Origin: Acanthochlamys bracteata
Lineage: Eukaryota; Streptophyta; Magnoliopsida; Pandanales; Velloziaceae
DNA: 64,000 nucleotides
Assembly (NCBI GenBank): GCA_019914995.1
Contig: CM034131.1
Location: forward strand, 2,356,001-2,420,000
Direction: 5' to 3'
Both the position numbers and the translations under genes were made by a program. Below, piece after piece: positions 1 through 11,800 of this stretch (positions are counted from its first letter, which is position 1; each line of letters opens with the position of its first letter). The notes below the pieces were generated by a model. That model was not told the origin of the DNA. It was given only the letters and a program-made list of their open reading frames with translations, and ran no database searches.

Positions 1-173
1 CAGTCTGTGCAAATTATAACTAAGATTAATTGTCAGCTGACTTCTAATGGGGACGCTTCATTTAACTTACTGTTACTCTTATACTATCCTTGCTAGATGA
101 TAACCTTTGCAACTTGTTTATAATTCTACTCCATTGTTGCTAACTGATATTTCTATTTCTGTAACATTTAAAG

Positions 174-3100
174 AATGCTGGAAAAGAGGAGTTTGAGCTA
201 TGTTGATGGTCCAGTTCCATTGCCTCCTGATGAGTCTTTTCTTCTTGAGAATGTACAAAGAGTATTGATATGTGATACAGGTCCTGAAATTTTATCAATA
301 ATTGCAGCTAGACTTGAGTTCCTTAACCTTTAATTTTGTCATTTAATTAACCTTAATAATACACTGTTGTTATTTCAGCTGAATGGGCGGAAAACCAGAG
401 CATTCTTTTGTTTTGGCAGGTCAGACCTGTTGTTCATGTATTCCAGGTATGTCAACTTTTGCATTAAATTGGTGTATACAACTCTTTTATTCCTCATTTC
501 CAAATAATTATAAGCTGTCTAAAAGCTCTACCTATGCATATTCTTTCTTTCTCCTTTTTCTTTCTGTATACAAGCATAGAAGGAAAATCCTCTTAGATCA
601 CAGTTTTATGCTGGCAATTGTATTCAACCTCATTTACTTGCACAGCTATCTATTTGTAACTGATGCTTGTAATTCCCAAGTACATTGTGGTCATACATTT
701 GCATAATTTTGTTTCCTTGGAGTTTTATTGTGTTTGGGTAGTTGGTACCCTATTTAAAAGCTTTTTCCTGTCATTTGTCATTCATAATTTAGCGGTTTAA
801 CCAATATTTTTACATCTCATGTTTTTGTCTCCTCAGAGTTTTATTGTGTTTGAGTAGTTGCTACCCTATTTAAAAGCTTTTTCCTGTCATTTGTCATTCA
901 TAAATCAGCAGTTTAACCAATATTTTTACATCTCATCCTTCTTTAATGTACATTCGAGCATGACTTTGATCCCTAATAAGTTGTTTCATCAGTCTATGAT
1001 TCCAACTTTGTTGTCACAATGCCTCAATTGGTTATTTTCCTTCAAACCACAAATTCTCTTCAGCTTAGTTTGTTTGCATAACCCTTGTCTTAATGCTTTT
1101 TCCAGCTTAGTGAAGAAGGCCCAGGTGAAGAGTTAAGTGGAGATGATACACTCTCTAGTTTTAATGAATGGGTTCTTCCTGCTCAAGAATTTGACGGATT
1201 GTGGGAAAGGTTTGCTGCACTTTAAGCTCCTGCTGATTCATCCTTAAAACCTTCAAATGTCATCGAATAATAAAACTAACCTTCTGCAGCTTAATATATG
1301 AAATTGGTCTCAAGAAGCGCTTACTGCGATATGCTGCTAGTGCCTTGTTGTTTACTGACAGAGCTGTAAATCCGTGTCTTGTTTCATGGAACCGGTGAGA
1401 ATAACTCTGCTTGTCTATTGCCAGCTACTCTTTATTATAATGATGATTCGTTTGTGGTAATCTGGGAAGTTTTGATAATTTCTGTGAAAGATGATGATTT
1501 TGGTTATTTAAGATGATTTTTAATTTTGTGTTTAACTTTAGATGATAAGCTGTGTTCAATTAAGAAGTCCTAGTGATGATGAAGCTGTTCGGTTGGGCTA
1601 TTCCAGCTAGCTTTACTTCGAGTTTTTTTGATTCATAGAGATGTTATGTTTATGTTAATCTACATAACAAAGGCATCTAACTTGACTTTTCAAACTCACA
1701 AATATTTGAATTTTTTGAAAAAAAAGACGCTTGTAGGTCCTGTACTTGAGAACCCTAGCTCATGGTGGGATTAGCCTTCCATTTTGCCTTGCTTCCTCGT
1801 CTTTTTGGATTACTATCATTTCATTATTTGGACAACTCTAGCTGCACTAATTGATTTGTCTCTTTTGAAGTTGTAAACTTATAATGCATCATTTAACAGG
1901 ATCATTCTTCTTCACGGACCACCTGGAACTGGGAAAACATCGTTGTGCAAAGCATTAGCTCAGAAACTTTCTATACTGTTTAAATCAAGGTACTTTAGTA
2001 GGATGCTTACCAAGTTGGAGTTCCTTTTTTTACCAAATCCTAACTTGGGTAGCTTAATACAGATACTCAATGTGCCAACTGGTGGAAGTCAATGCACATT
2101 CATTGTTTAGCAAATGGTTCTCTGAAAGTGGAAAACTAGTAAGTTACTTTCTCCTAGAAATCTGTCAAAGTGCCAAGTTGCCTGAACAGAGCACGATTCT
2201 TCTCTTCAGCTTGAAGATGAAGATACTTTCTGTTTATATTGTAATACATAATAGCAGGCAAAGTTCTATTAACTTCATTTCGATGCTGTCGTTTTCGGAG
2301 AGAGTTGGTGTCTCATCTCTATCTTTGACAAGCATGCACAATTAGCGACATGTAACAAATTTGAAATCATGTCTCAAAATCCACTATGGTTTTCTGAAGT
2401 GATGACTGAAACATTATTGATTTCTGGTTCTTATGAATGTTTTGTATTCGTCATGGTTTTTATTTGACACCATACATACCAAGTCTTATGCTTGTCGTTA
2501 TCAATAATTTGGTTCATCAGTTTCATATTTGGCACCAGTTTATTAGTGCTAAGGTGAATTAACTTCTTGTTTTCAAGGCAACAGGCCTGTTTAATGAGAT
2601 ATTTTCTTTTTTCTTATAGGTTGCAAAGCTATTCCAGAAGATAACAGAGATGGTAGAGGAAGAGAACAATCTTGTTTTCGTCTTGATTGGTGAGTGTTCA
2701 TGTTTTTATCTTAAGGTACTTTTACCCATAGTTGCTAATGAGTAACTGTTACTACCAGGGCACCTTTCTCTTGCTTTGCTGCTGAAACTATTTCAAGGAA
2801 AAACATGCTATACATTGACCAAAATATAGATAAATATGAAGACTTAACCTCTGGCTGCGCTAGATTGTTTTTATTAGTTGAGTATGGACAAGAACTTTTT
2901 AATGGCTATTCTTCCATTCAAGTTCATACATGACCCAATGTATGTTAGTCAATTTAGTAGTTGTAGTTGTTTGTTACTTCAGCAGTCTTTCCTGCTATTT
3001 GATAAACTATTAGAATCTTTCTTTTTTATGTAGATGAAGTAGAAAGCCTTGCCGCTGCTCGACAAGCTGCTTTGTCAGGATCTGAGCCTTCGGATTCCAT

Positions 3101-5176
3101 TCGAGTAATAGATACCCTTTCCAAGTCAATTATCTATATCAATTGGGAAAATGTTAAACAGTTGATGACCACATTTTTTACAGGTTGTTAATGCTTTGCT
3201 CACTCAGATGGACAGACTAAAGTCCTGGCCAAATGTTATTATTATGACTACATCCAACATTACAGCTGCAATTGGTATGCATATCAATTTCTCTAGCTTT
3301 CAGATTTTGCAGATTGTAGCTATTCCTTAATCAATGTTGTTAACTTTGTTCTTGGAGTCATGTGCCTCATTAAAGAAATCTGGTGAGGTTACTGAGTGAA
3401 TGAAAAACCTTTGTGCATTTTCTTTTTTTGTCAAAAATCCTTAGTTAGAAAAATAAATAGTCTTTAGACCTGCAGTAAACTAAGACATATGTCCAAGTAA
3501 TTTGATAACACTTAAACAGCAACAAGTCTCAAAAACTTTCAAGTGTGGCAGACATTCTTTTTTGCAAGAAAGGGCATTGAGTTAATAGTCTAAATGCTTT
3601 ACGTACATTAAACTGATATAGCTTATGAGTTCTTAGTCTGGATATCTCGAAGCTGGACGGTGTAAACGGTCTGCACAATTTTTTAGCGCAATTTGTTTAT
3701 CTGGACTCATGGTGGGGAACTACATACATTGACGTAGTAGATATCAAAGGGATGGCCGATGTCTGCAACAAATGTATTTTGCTTATATTTTGTATATCTC
3801 TTTTGGCACAAAGGCAAGTTTATTGATAAAGTAGTTTTGCTTACCAACATCTGGTGCATGGGAGTTTTAATGTTGTTAGGATTAATTATCTAAGTATTAG
3901 TTATATTTTGTTTTGTTTTGCTCTAGAGATTGTAAAATGCAAGAGGAACTGAGTCCACTTTTGTGGGAGTATTCTGTCTCAGTATAGTGCACTGATTTTT
4001 TCATAAAATGTTTCTTGAATTTAATTTTCCAGCAAGTTTGTCAAATATGTAGATATGTCTCTAAGACATTTGGATTATGATTCTTTCTTAAATCTCTTGT
4101 TGACTGATATTGGAAGTAATATAAGCAGTTATCTGTTGTCTTAAGTTTGACTTTGATAAAGAATATTGCTGCTTTATTTTAGAGGTTCTTAGATTGCGTG
4201 CTCTGACCTTTGTAATTGGGCTACAATCAGCAATCATAAACTCTCTTCGCCATGTTTATTAGTCCATTTGTTGAGCTGATACTAAATATGAGCTAATGCA
4301 TATTAGTATAAAAATTTATGCTTTTTCTAGGCATAATCAAAGTGGTTGCTTATGTTGTACCTTATGTGAATGCCTCTTGTCACATCACTGAAAATTCTGC
4401 TTGTAGGATTTTCATTTTTTACTTTCACTAATTGCTTTCCTACATGAAAATGTTGAAATTGCTTTCCTGTATGAAAATGTAGAACCTCATCCCTTTAGAT
4501 TGCAGATATTGCTTTTGTTGATCGAGCTGATATCAAGGCTTATGTTGGCCCTCCTACCCTTCAAGCACGATATGAGATACTACGATCATGCCTCGAAGAA
4601 CTTATTCGGACTGGGATTTTGGTATGCAACCAAGTAAGTCCTGCTTCTTCTCCCTCCTAAAGCTTGAGCTGCATTTTTTTTCTATTCTAAAAGCAGCCAT
4701 GTTCTCAATTATGCATAACAAGTAGAGGTTAGAGGCATATCGTTTGAGACTAAACAGTCATATGGGCCGCCTGAAAGCATCACTATATGTCCATTCTATA
4801 CTTCTTATATTGAAACTGCTGATTTTAGGATCATGAACTTCCTCTAAGCTATATGACTTTGAAAGAGAAGATGCATTCCTCTGAACTAGGGGAGCTAGAC
4901 GGTCCCCTTCATCATTCCAGACTATTGCTTCAAGCTGCGGAAACTTGTGAGGTTATGGTCTCGTATTTTCTACTCTGTTGACACTTTTACTATATAAGCA
5001 AATTTCTAATAAGTTGAGTTGTGTTTATTCTTCAGGGTTTAAGTGGCAGAACTTTAAGGAGGCTGCCTTTCCTAACTCATGCAAATCTTCCCAACCCTTA
5101 TAGTTGTGATCCTTGTAAGTTTTTGCATACATTGATAGACACAGCTAGGAGAGAGATTTCAGAATTACGCGCTTAA
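174..5176 (+). CDS. PCH2: PCH2/TRIP13-type AAA+ ATPase, 5' end outside window
   Basis: Pachytene checkpoint protein 2 homologue, the AAA+ ATPase that remodels HORMA-domain proteins on meiotic chromosomes (in rice called CRC1). Exons read by eye: about 174-280, 379-446, 1106-1209, 1290-1394, 1900-1989, 2063-2138, 2620-2689, 3034-3104, 3184-3274, 4506-4633, 4829-4951 and 5036-5176; all phases join without a stop and give about 390 residues. Visible motifs: Walker A GPPGTGKT (exon at 1900), the family segment [14 protein letters not shown] (2063), Walker B VFVLIDEVES split over 2620 and 3034, TTSN sensor (3184), [13 protein letters not shown] (4506), and sensor-2-like GLSGR near the C terminus. 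The conserved N-terminal segment ending in VQRVLICDT opens the visible part, so perhaps 60 residues lie upstream of the window. Two donors at 4622 and 4634 both keep the frame; the GTAAGT at 4634 is the better consensus. Identity is very likely; exact boundaries less so. Confidence 0.93.
720..936 (+). repeat. Tandem duplication inside a PCH2 intron
   Basis: Two copies of a segment of about 101 bases, 720-820 and 836-936, lie 116 bases apart in the intron between 446 and 1106. Both begin GAGTTTTATTGTGTTTG and end TACATCTCAT, and differ at only a few sites, so the duplication looks recent. It lies between the conserved exons and does not touch coding sequence. Confidence 0.85.
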
Positions 5177-7017
5177 CACTGAAAAATGGATCAAATGGTA
5201 ACGTTGTTGTACATAACTAATGCCTTATTAGCTCGCCTCTCCATTCTGTACTTGTTTTTGTTTTTTATCTCATTGAAAATGTGTCCTGCTCAGATTAGAA
5301 ACCTTGGTGAATTTGTTTACTAAACTAAAATAGATATTTGACACTTCTCTTGATGTAATCAATGAGATAATTCTTAGTATTGTTGACCTTTTAATTATAG
5401 GAAACAAGAAACATTTGCAGATCAGTTCTTAATAAGAGAGAGCATCAGTTTCCTAATAAAAGAGGGAGGGAGAGAGAGAAAGCACTAAAGCATTTAACGT
5501 GTTTCAGACATGTTGTATTAAAAAAAAAGGATAGTTGATTTTTAAAAATATAAAGGAGCTTGTCTAAGATTTAGATAAGCAATTCCTGTTCTCTAGAATG
5601 GTTGATAATGTAATGTTATATTTTTCCGACACTGATCACAACAACTTGCAGAAAGACAGAATCAGCCACGGCCAACATGTTTGTAATTGTACTACTCCGG
5701 GAAATAGAATCTTGGAGGACAGTCCGCATCACGTCGCCGGATGGCCGGCCGTTTTGACATCCCAAATGGCCATAGCAAATTATTACTGGTAGGATTTAGT
5801 GCTTTATACAAGTTTATAAGAAAAAGACTATTCTACCTTATAACTAATAACTTAACATCACCTAACATCCTTCGTTAAACTTACAATGCAGGCAGAAGCA
5901 TCGAGAGCTTACCAATCAAAACGCAACGCTGGCAATTAGCATTGCTCACTTGAGGTCGGCTGCTTTAAGATATTCCGTAAACCACCCATTTTTTTACTAA
6001 ATCTTCAGCCGTCAAATTTCAATCAGTTAATAACAAGTAATCCCAAAAAAATTAAACTTATTTTTGAACTTCACTTTTTAAAAAATTCACTTCCAAAAAC
6101 CTAAATAAGCACGCTCAACAGTGTATAGAACCTGGAACAAAAGAGCAATATTACATTTTTTTCCATTAAAAAAATTCTGTACTAATGATTTATAGAGAGG
6201 TGGTAGAGATCTGTTTAAAGCAACAGAAAGGTTCAAAAGACTAGAAACAGAACCTCAGGCAATTTATGACACATTCTACAGCTTATTTCACCAAAAGACT
6301 TAAACAGCAGAGAATCACATATACTCCAAGGCTAGCTGATGCATAACTAAGCCTTATTCTGATATCCTAGCTCTGCAACAATGAAACTGAAGAACAATTA
6401 TATCACCTGCATCAAACTATCTCCAAACAAGATTTGTTAGTGTACATAAAAATTTGCTACTTAAGGTTTAAACCTACCAACGTGCCAATTGTTATCCATG
6501 CTCACAGAGTACTTGCCTCTTAACAAGAGTTGTAAATACAGCTTACAAAAGTTCCAGAACTTGTGCGCTCAAGAGAGTGTGGTGCTATCAAAGGATACCT
6601 AAAAGTAACAGCTATTTTTAAGTACGCAAGAAAAGCCTAAGAAAGAATGCTTCGTTTGCTGCAGAATTATGTCAAGCAAGTCCCTGAAGTATCTATATCA
6701 GGGCATAAACGAATACCTTAAGTGGATAGCCAGTCCACTATATGTTTAGTAAACTAGATGTCTGCAGTCTCACTCCCAACATTTCTTCCACCTCAGTCAA
6801 GAAGGCAGTGGGGGGTAAAACAGATTGTATATGAAAGAATATACTTATACCTATCGATCATAGGATACAATGCTAAAAGCTACATTCCAGAAACAATGAA
6901 GTATCATGATACACACATATAATGCACACCTAACTGCAACCGCCTAAGGGCTGCCACACAATTCTAAGTACACTTCTTACATACACCCTTCATTTTTTCT
7001 AACACAAATACATTAAA
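5177..7017. other. Intergenic region between PCH2 and the next gene
   Basis: This stretch holds the 3' flank of the PCH2 gene and, at its right side, the probable 3' untranslated sequence of the minus-strand gene that ends at 7018. There is a purine-rich GAGAGAG run near 5465. A 64-codon open frame at 5598-5792 shows no family motif and I do not call it a gene. Confidence 0.5.
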
Positions 7018-8642
7018 TCAATTAGACAAAGAGGTGATAAGAGATTTAGGGCTTCCCCAAACTGGCAATTCGAGGAAAGCATGTGCTATGCTCTCCTCCT
7101 CCACACCACAAATTGAATCTACATAATTGCAAAGCCCTGCGAGTCTCTGCAGCACCACCTCCTGAGCCTCTGCCTGCCACGTAGCCAAAATACTGTTTAA
7201 ACCAAGAAACTCAATATCATTATCCTGTGCTCTACTGAAAATAACTATCACTAATGAAGAATCTAATAAATTAAAACAAATATAGAAAAACATTTAGAAA
7301 GCTAGAAATGATTACATGCCAGAAAAGCAATCCACTAGATTTGCAAAATATTTACAGTTTACACTAATTCTTGAAATAAAGTTGGGGGAGTGCTTCACTA
7401 TAACACAAATCAAAAAATTCCAGGGCTGTTTCAGTGAAAGGTATGCCATCCTTCTAGTTTAAGTAGTAGCTTGGAATTGTGAGCTCACCAAGGAGCTAGT
7501 TACAGAATTATTTAAATTTTAAAACCTTGCCACCAAGCTCTCTGGAATGACTTTGTAAAGGTCCTAATACTGTAGCTTACAACTGAACTCTCAGGAACTC
7601 AACTTATATGTAACTACAGTATCCATCAAGAGTAGTACTCCTATTCCACTTGGAAATAAGTGCTTTGTCATTCCCCCAAATTGCAACTATTCTGACCTAA
7701 TTTAGTGGTGAAACCTTTCAAAACCTTGTTTGAATAGATCTTTAAAAATTTACTTTCCTTTGTCACCACCAGTGTAGATATAATTTCAAACCAAACAAAA
7801 GAAACACCAATTCATGATGTTTCAACTATCCCAAGAAAAAAAGCAAATTTATGAACTACTTACAACTTGTAAATTCCCATCAGAATGAAGTGGCGGGAGT
7901 ATTTTAATCTTCCAATTTTAGCAGTTCAAATCGTAGGGCTATGAAATCTAACAACTAACATGCAATTTTGAGTGATCATCTATTCCCATCCAAGGAGCGC
8001 ATCAAAGAGCTCATTTCAAAATCAACCTGCAACCCTATCACAGAGTTGTGACTTGCCCCCAGTTCAGTTTGTAACTCTCTAAATTTCTGTATTTTCAACT
8101 GCTCTAATGAAATCAAATATCTACTTCAAACACTTGCTCCTCACAAATCTTTGCTTGTAAAATTCTAGGTCTCAACTGCTCTAGTAATCCTAATTTAACT
8201 CCGAGATCTACAAAATTCATACCTGCGAAACAAGGTCATCAAGCAGCTGCTCGCTTTTCCTTGCGGAAGAAGCCAAATTTTGTCCAACGGTGGCGGGTGA
8301 ACACGTCGTCGGCGGCGTTGGAACAGAACTACCAGAGACGGCAAGAGAAGAAGAGGAAGTAACACAACAAGAAGAGAGATTCTCCCATTGTGCAAGCTCG
8401 GTTTTGTACCGGTCAAGGAGAGAGAGAAGGAACCGCTTCCTATGTGCTCCACGCTTGAGCTGGCGGTGCAATTCGGTGTCAGTCTCGGAATAAGTGATTC
8501 GTTGGCTGGCGTCCGCTTCGGTGTCTGGTTCACGACAGCGGCAGCGCCGTTTATAGACGAATCCATTATCACTACAGATCTCCCACTGGTCGTTGTCTTC
8601 TTCTTCTCCACTGCTTGTTGCCCCGCCGGTGGCGGCAGACAT
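7018..8642 (-). CDS. Unrecognised plant protein, two exons
   Basis: Minus-strand gene built from exon 1 (8642-8223) and exon 2 (7224-7018), about 208 residues. The exon 1 donor reads CAG/GTATGA and the exon 2 acceptor GCACAG/GATAAT; the join keeps phase 0, from VSQ to DNDIEFLG. The N-terminal half starts MSAATGGATSSGEEEDNDQW and is acidic and low in complexity, then carries a basic Cys/Arg segment (YKRRCRCREP) and an Arg/Lys-rich predicted helix (HRKRFLLSLLDRYKTELAQW). The C-terminal exon is mostly helical and contains FLGLNSILATWQAEAQEV and a Cys-containing CNYVDSICGVEEES. No signal peptide or membrane segment is visible. I do not recognise a named domain. The clean ATG, the splice sites and the codon-like composition support a real gene. 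A further small exon inside the intron cannot be excluded. Confidence 0.6.
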
Positions 8643-8939
8643 TGCCCAGATTTTCTTTCTATTGCGAGAGAGAGGCAGTTTGAAATTTTAAATTTTGGTT
8701 TAGCTGTTGAAGAGAATCGCTCAGTGGTCTTCAGTGCTGTTTTATTTACAAGATCACATCTCCATATGTGGGCCATGCCACTATGAATTAATTGTGTTTA
8801 GGACCTTTTGGGTTGAGGCAAAAGCCGCAAAACAACTCCTATGCCCCAAAAAAATTTAACTCCTTAAATGCTACCCTGCACCATCCCCTTCCCGGCGTCT
8901 CCCTTCCTCCTCCGCTGCCACCGCTACTATAAACAACAA

Positions 8940-10012
8940 CGACGACGATGAAGATTTAGAAGAAGAAATCGAATGGCGATACCGAAGGTGCGTTATTTTT
9001 ATTTTGGAAGTTACTTTTTCTGAAAGTGATCTTTTAAAAAATAAATTACCGATAATAAATTATTAAAAGACATATAAAATTATTTTAAAATATTTTATTA
9101 GTTGGGAAAAGACATTAATTTCTTAACAAAAAAGAACAAATCCTAACTGATACGAATGCCCAGGAGAGACACCACATACGCACTTCATGCAGGAGGAGCA
9201 AACGCAGAGGGCAGCGGAGTCACCTCAGTTGTTCAAGAGACTCTTGCCACATGATGCCACGATGGGTGCGTTTGTTTTTTCTTTTTTTAACGAAATTTTT
9301 TAATTTTATATTTTTTAATATATATTTTATATATATTTAAAAAACTTATTAAAAAATTTTAAAAAAATTTATATAATAAAATTTTTTCTTATATATTATT
9401 ATTATTTTTTTTAAAAATAAAAAAAATAAAAATACTTTTTATTTCATATATTAATTTTTTTTGAAATAAAAATAAAATTTATTTCTCAAAAATAATAAAA
9501 ATATTTTTTTATTTAAAAAAATTTTATTTTATAAATATTTTTAAACGCCCCGAAATCTACTAACACCATTCTTGTCACGGTGAATCGGTTACTATATAGT
9601 AACCAGCCAACTGGTAGGTACTTGGCTTTCCTAGTTTCACAGCGATAACTTACCAAGTTATCCAGATTTTCTTATTTTAAAGAGGTATCCGGTAGTATAG
9701 AATTCTAACCGATTCCAAAATTGCTGTAGAGGCTATATATTTTTCTTCAGCTTTTATCTTTATTTTTTTCTGCAATTTACTTTCAAATCATTTATTTTTC
9801 CTTACTGAAATGTTTATTGAGCCGATAGGCCAAGTTTAAGAGACAGTACAAACAGAAACGAGAGCAGCGGATATATGGTGGAACTACAGCTGAGATGATG
9901 ATCGTTCAAATTCGAAGGACGGAGGGGGGTTTTGCTGAATTGAACCCGGAGATTGTTGATTTTCCACCGCCTGGGGGCGTGCTTCACACGTCTTTAATTC
10001 TTTTTTTTTAAT
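8940..10012 (+). other. Possible exons of an unrecognised plus-strand gene
   Basis: Three GC-richer islands stand out in AT-rich DNA just upstream of, and divergent from, the minus-strand gene starting at 8642. The first has an ATG at 8973 (MAIPK) followed by a GTGCG donor-like site. The second, about 9164-9265, has an open frame containing HFMQEEQTQRAAESPQLFKR. The third, about 9835-10000, has an open frame containing KFKRQYKQKREQRIYGGTTA. I recognise no family. The islands are separated by intron-like DNA and by an AT-rich transposon-like element at 9262-9553. This could be a real gene, a decayed one or chance. Confidence 0.2.
9262..9553. mobile_element. AT-rich miniature element, family A copy
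   Basis: The stretch is almost pure A/T, bounded on the left by GGGTGCGTTTG and on the right by AAACGCCCC, which are roughly inverted ends. The core matches the recurring A-family pattern of this window, an ATATATTTTATA-type centre flanked by poly-T/poly-A blocks. No coding capacity. Ends and target duplication are uncertain. Confidence 0.5.
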
Positions 10013-11262
10013 TTAATTTTTAATTTTGAACGATTATATATTTTAATTATATAAAAATGTAAAATTTTATTTTTACGTATCAAATTTTAGTTTCAATTTT
10101 TTTATTTATACAATATTTTAATATAATTATATTTTTTAATTTTTATTATTTTTAAAAAATTATTAAAATATAAATATTAAACTTTATTTTTATTTATTTA
10201 AAAAAAATTTATTTTTTATTTTTTATTTTTATAAAACTTAATTATGAATATTTAAAACACACAATTCATGCTAGAAAATAGGAGCTTTACTTATATTTCA
10301 TGCAAGAGAAAATAAACAATAGAAACAAAGCAAGTATGTGTTAAGGAAAACCATAATATTTTCTGCGGATACTTGACCAACAAATTACTGCATATGCTAA
10401 TTAATAACAATAAAACTACTGGTAAAGACTAAAATATTCTATTTAAAAAAAACAAGACTAGGTATACAGTAGACTTTCGAGTACATAATAATTTTCCACA
10501 AATTTTAAGACTAGCTGATTGCTAGCCGCCGTCTTATCTTCCAACATCTCTCTGCTTTATTGAAAACATATCCATAGATTAATAGATTAATTGCTCATAA
10601 CTGAATCTCCATTATCTGATAATTATCTCATGTTTGAGGGAGTAATTTCTTAATGAAAAAACTATTTTTATATAAAACAATCATACGTGTTATCAACGCA
10701 ACCAATTTTAAGACCTTATTATCATTATAATTAATTGATATTGTTTTAGAAAAAAAACAGTACAGGAGTAAGCTTCGACTATCATTTGCTGATAAGCTAT
10801 TATTATAAGGTTATCATAAGCTATTTGCTGATACTCTCTTCTATCGTCTAACCTAACCGTAGAATAAAAGTAATAAATAAGAATAAGATAAAATAAAATA
10901 AAAGTAATATACAGTAGAGTAATAAAAAATAAGAATAATAATTATTTTTATTTTATTTGGATATATTAGTAAGAGTAATTAAGAATGAATTTTATTTCTG
11001 TTTGGTTGGAAAAGTGAAATGACGAATAAATTAGATAAATATTTGAGAAATGTCTAAATTGTCCTAAGCATGTATTTTTTCCTTAATTCGCAAGCTGTTA
11101 TCTTTATGTAACAATAAAGCTTCACCATGGCCGGCGCCGGCGATGAAAAAAATTCACTACTCCGCAACACATCTACGTAAGAGTCATTCCATGAAAGAAC
11201 AAGAAATCTATTTTCAGAAAAGCGAAGGAACAAAAACCATTCTTTTTTTCCCTTCACCTTCA

Positions 11263-11492
11263 GAAGCAGTGTCTTTGTTCAAGCTTTCTTTCCCTATAGC
11301 TCTAATGGCGCTACTTCTTTACTCGCGTTCTATTCTTTCTATGTTGTTCTTGGGTTCTCTCGGTGACTTACCGCTCGCCGCCGGCTAGCTTGCGAAGCTT
11401 TCGCAAACATAACAGGGTACTATGTACTTTCCAGTTTGTCTCTAGGTATGGAACCGCTCTGTTCTCAAGGTTTCGGTGCTAGCCAAACAAAG
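11263..11492 (+). pseudogene. MATE (DETOXIFICATION-type) transporter fragment
   Basis: Fragment of a plant multidrug and toxic compound extrusion transporter, the N-terminal segment around the first two membrane helices. The reading EAVSLFKLSFPIALMALLLY, then ILSMLFLGSLGDLPLAAG, fits the subfamily DTX48-56. It then meets a TAG stop at 11386 where the family has Gly-Ser, and a one-base loss near 11393 (GCGAAGC for GCGAAAGC). After that shift the family sequence resumes as FANITGYYVLSSLSLGMEPL and CSQGFGASQTK. Homology stops at about 11492. With a nonsense codon, a frameshift and only a fraction of the roughly 500-residue family length, it cannot make a transporter. A short ATG frame at 11127 (MAGAGDEKN) just upstream may be another piece of the same gene. 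Confidence 0.82.
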
Positions 11493-11493
11493 C

Positions 11494-11800
11494 TATTACA
11501 CTTCCGTTCATCAACGCCGGCAACGCCTCGAACGTCTGAAATGGCAATCTCTGAATGCAGGGAACTTTAAACCCATCAGCGGTAGCCGGAAACCTTGTGC
11601 TTTGCGAGCGTGGCGCCGATGCTCGAGTTCAAAAGGTTCGTTGGAAAAGACATTGGCAGACTCTACATGGTTCTCGCCAAAACCGCATCGAACGCGAAGA
11701 ACTCGTTGCTAATACTCATCTCCTTCTTGCTTCCGTCGGACAGAAAGCCGGCGACACGAAAGTACAAGCTGCAAGACGATATATACCTGTGAAAGTTCAT
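11494..11800 (+). pseudogene. Subtilisin-like protease (subtilase) PA-domain fragment
   Basis: Directly after the MATE relic, the frame reads YYTLPFINAGNASNV, stop (TGA 11536), NGNL, stop (TGA 11552), then MQGTLNPSAVAGNLVLCERG and ADARVQK. After frame changes it continues as MVLAKTASNA and EELVANTHLLLASVGQKAGD. This order (AGNASN, NGNLC.GTL, V.GKIVLCDRG.NARV, LANT...GEELVAD.HLLPA..VG..AGD) is the protease-associated insertion of plant subtilases. Only this part is present; the catalytic Asp, His and Ser regions are absent. Two in-frame stops and at least two frameshifts make it a pseudogene fragment. It abuts the MATE fragment with no spacer, so the two were joined by a rearrangement or by transposon capture. 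Confidence 0.8.

Noticed and set aside
383-706. 107-codon plus-strand frame
   Set aside because: It covers PCH2 exon 379-446 in the wrong phase and continues into an intron.
2070-2345. 91-codon frame with [14 protein letters not shown]
   Set aside because: It is the PCH2 exon 2063-2138 read through its donor into the intron, not a separate gene.
8290-8786. Plus-strand frames opposite the unknown gene at 7018-8642
   Set aside because: They are antisense shadows of the GC-rich first exon and have no motifs.
11143-11388. 81-codon frame as an intact small MATE-like gene
   Set aside because: The frame ends at a stop where the family sequence carries on in another phase, so it is the first part of a pseudogene.
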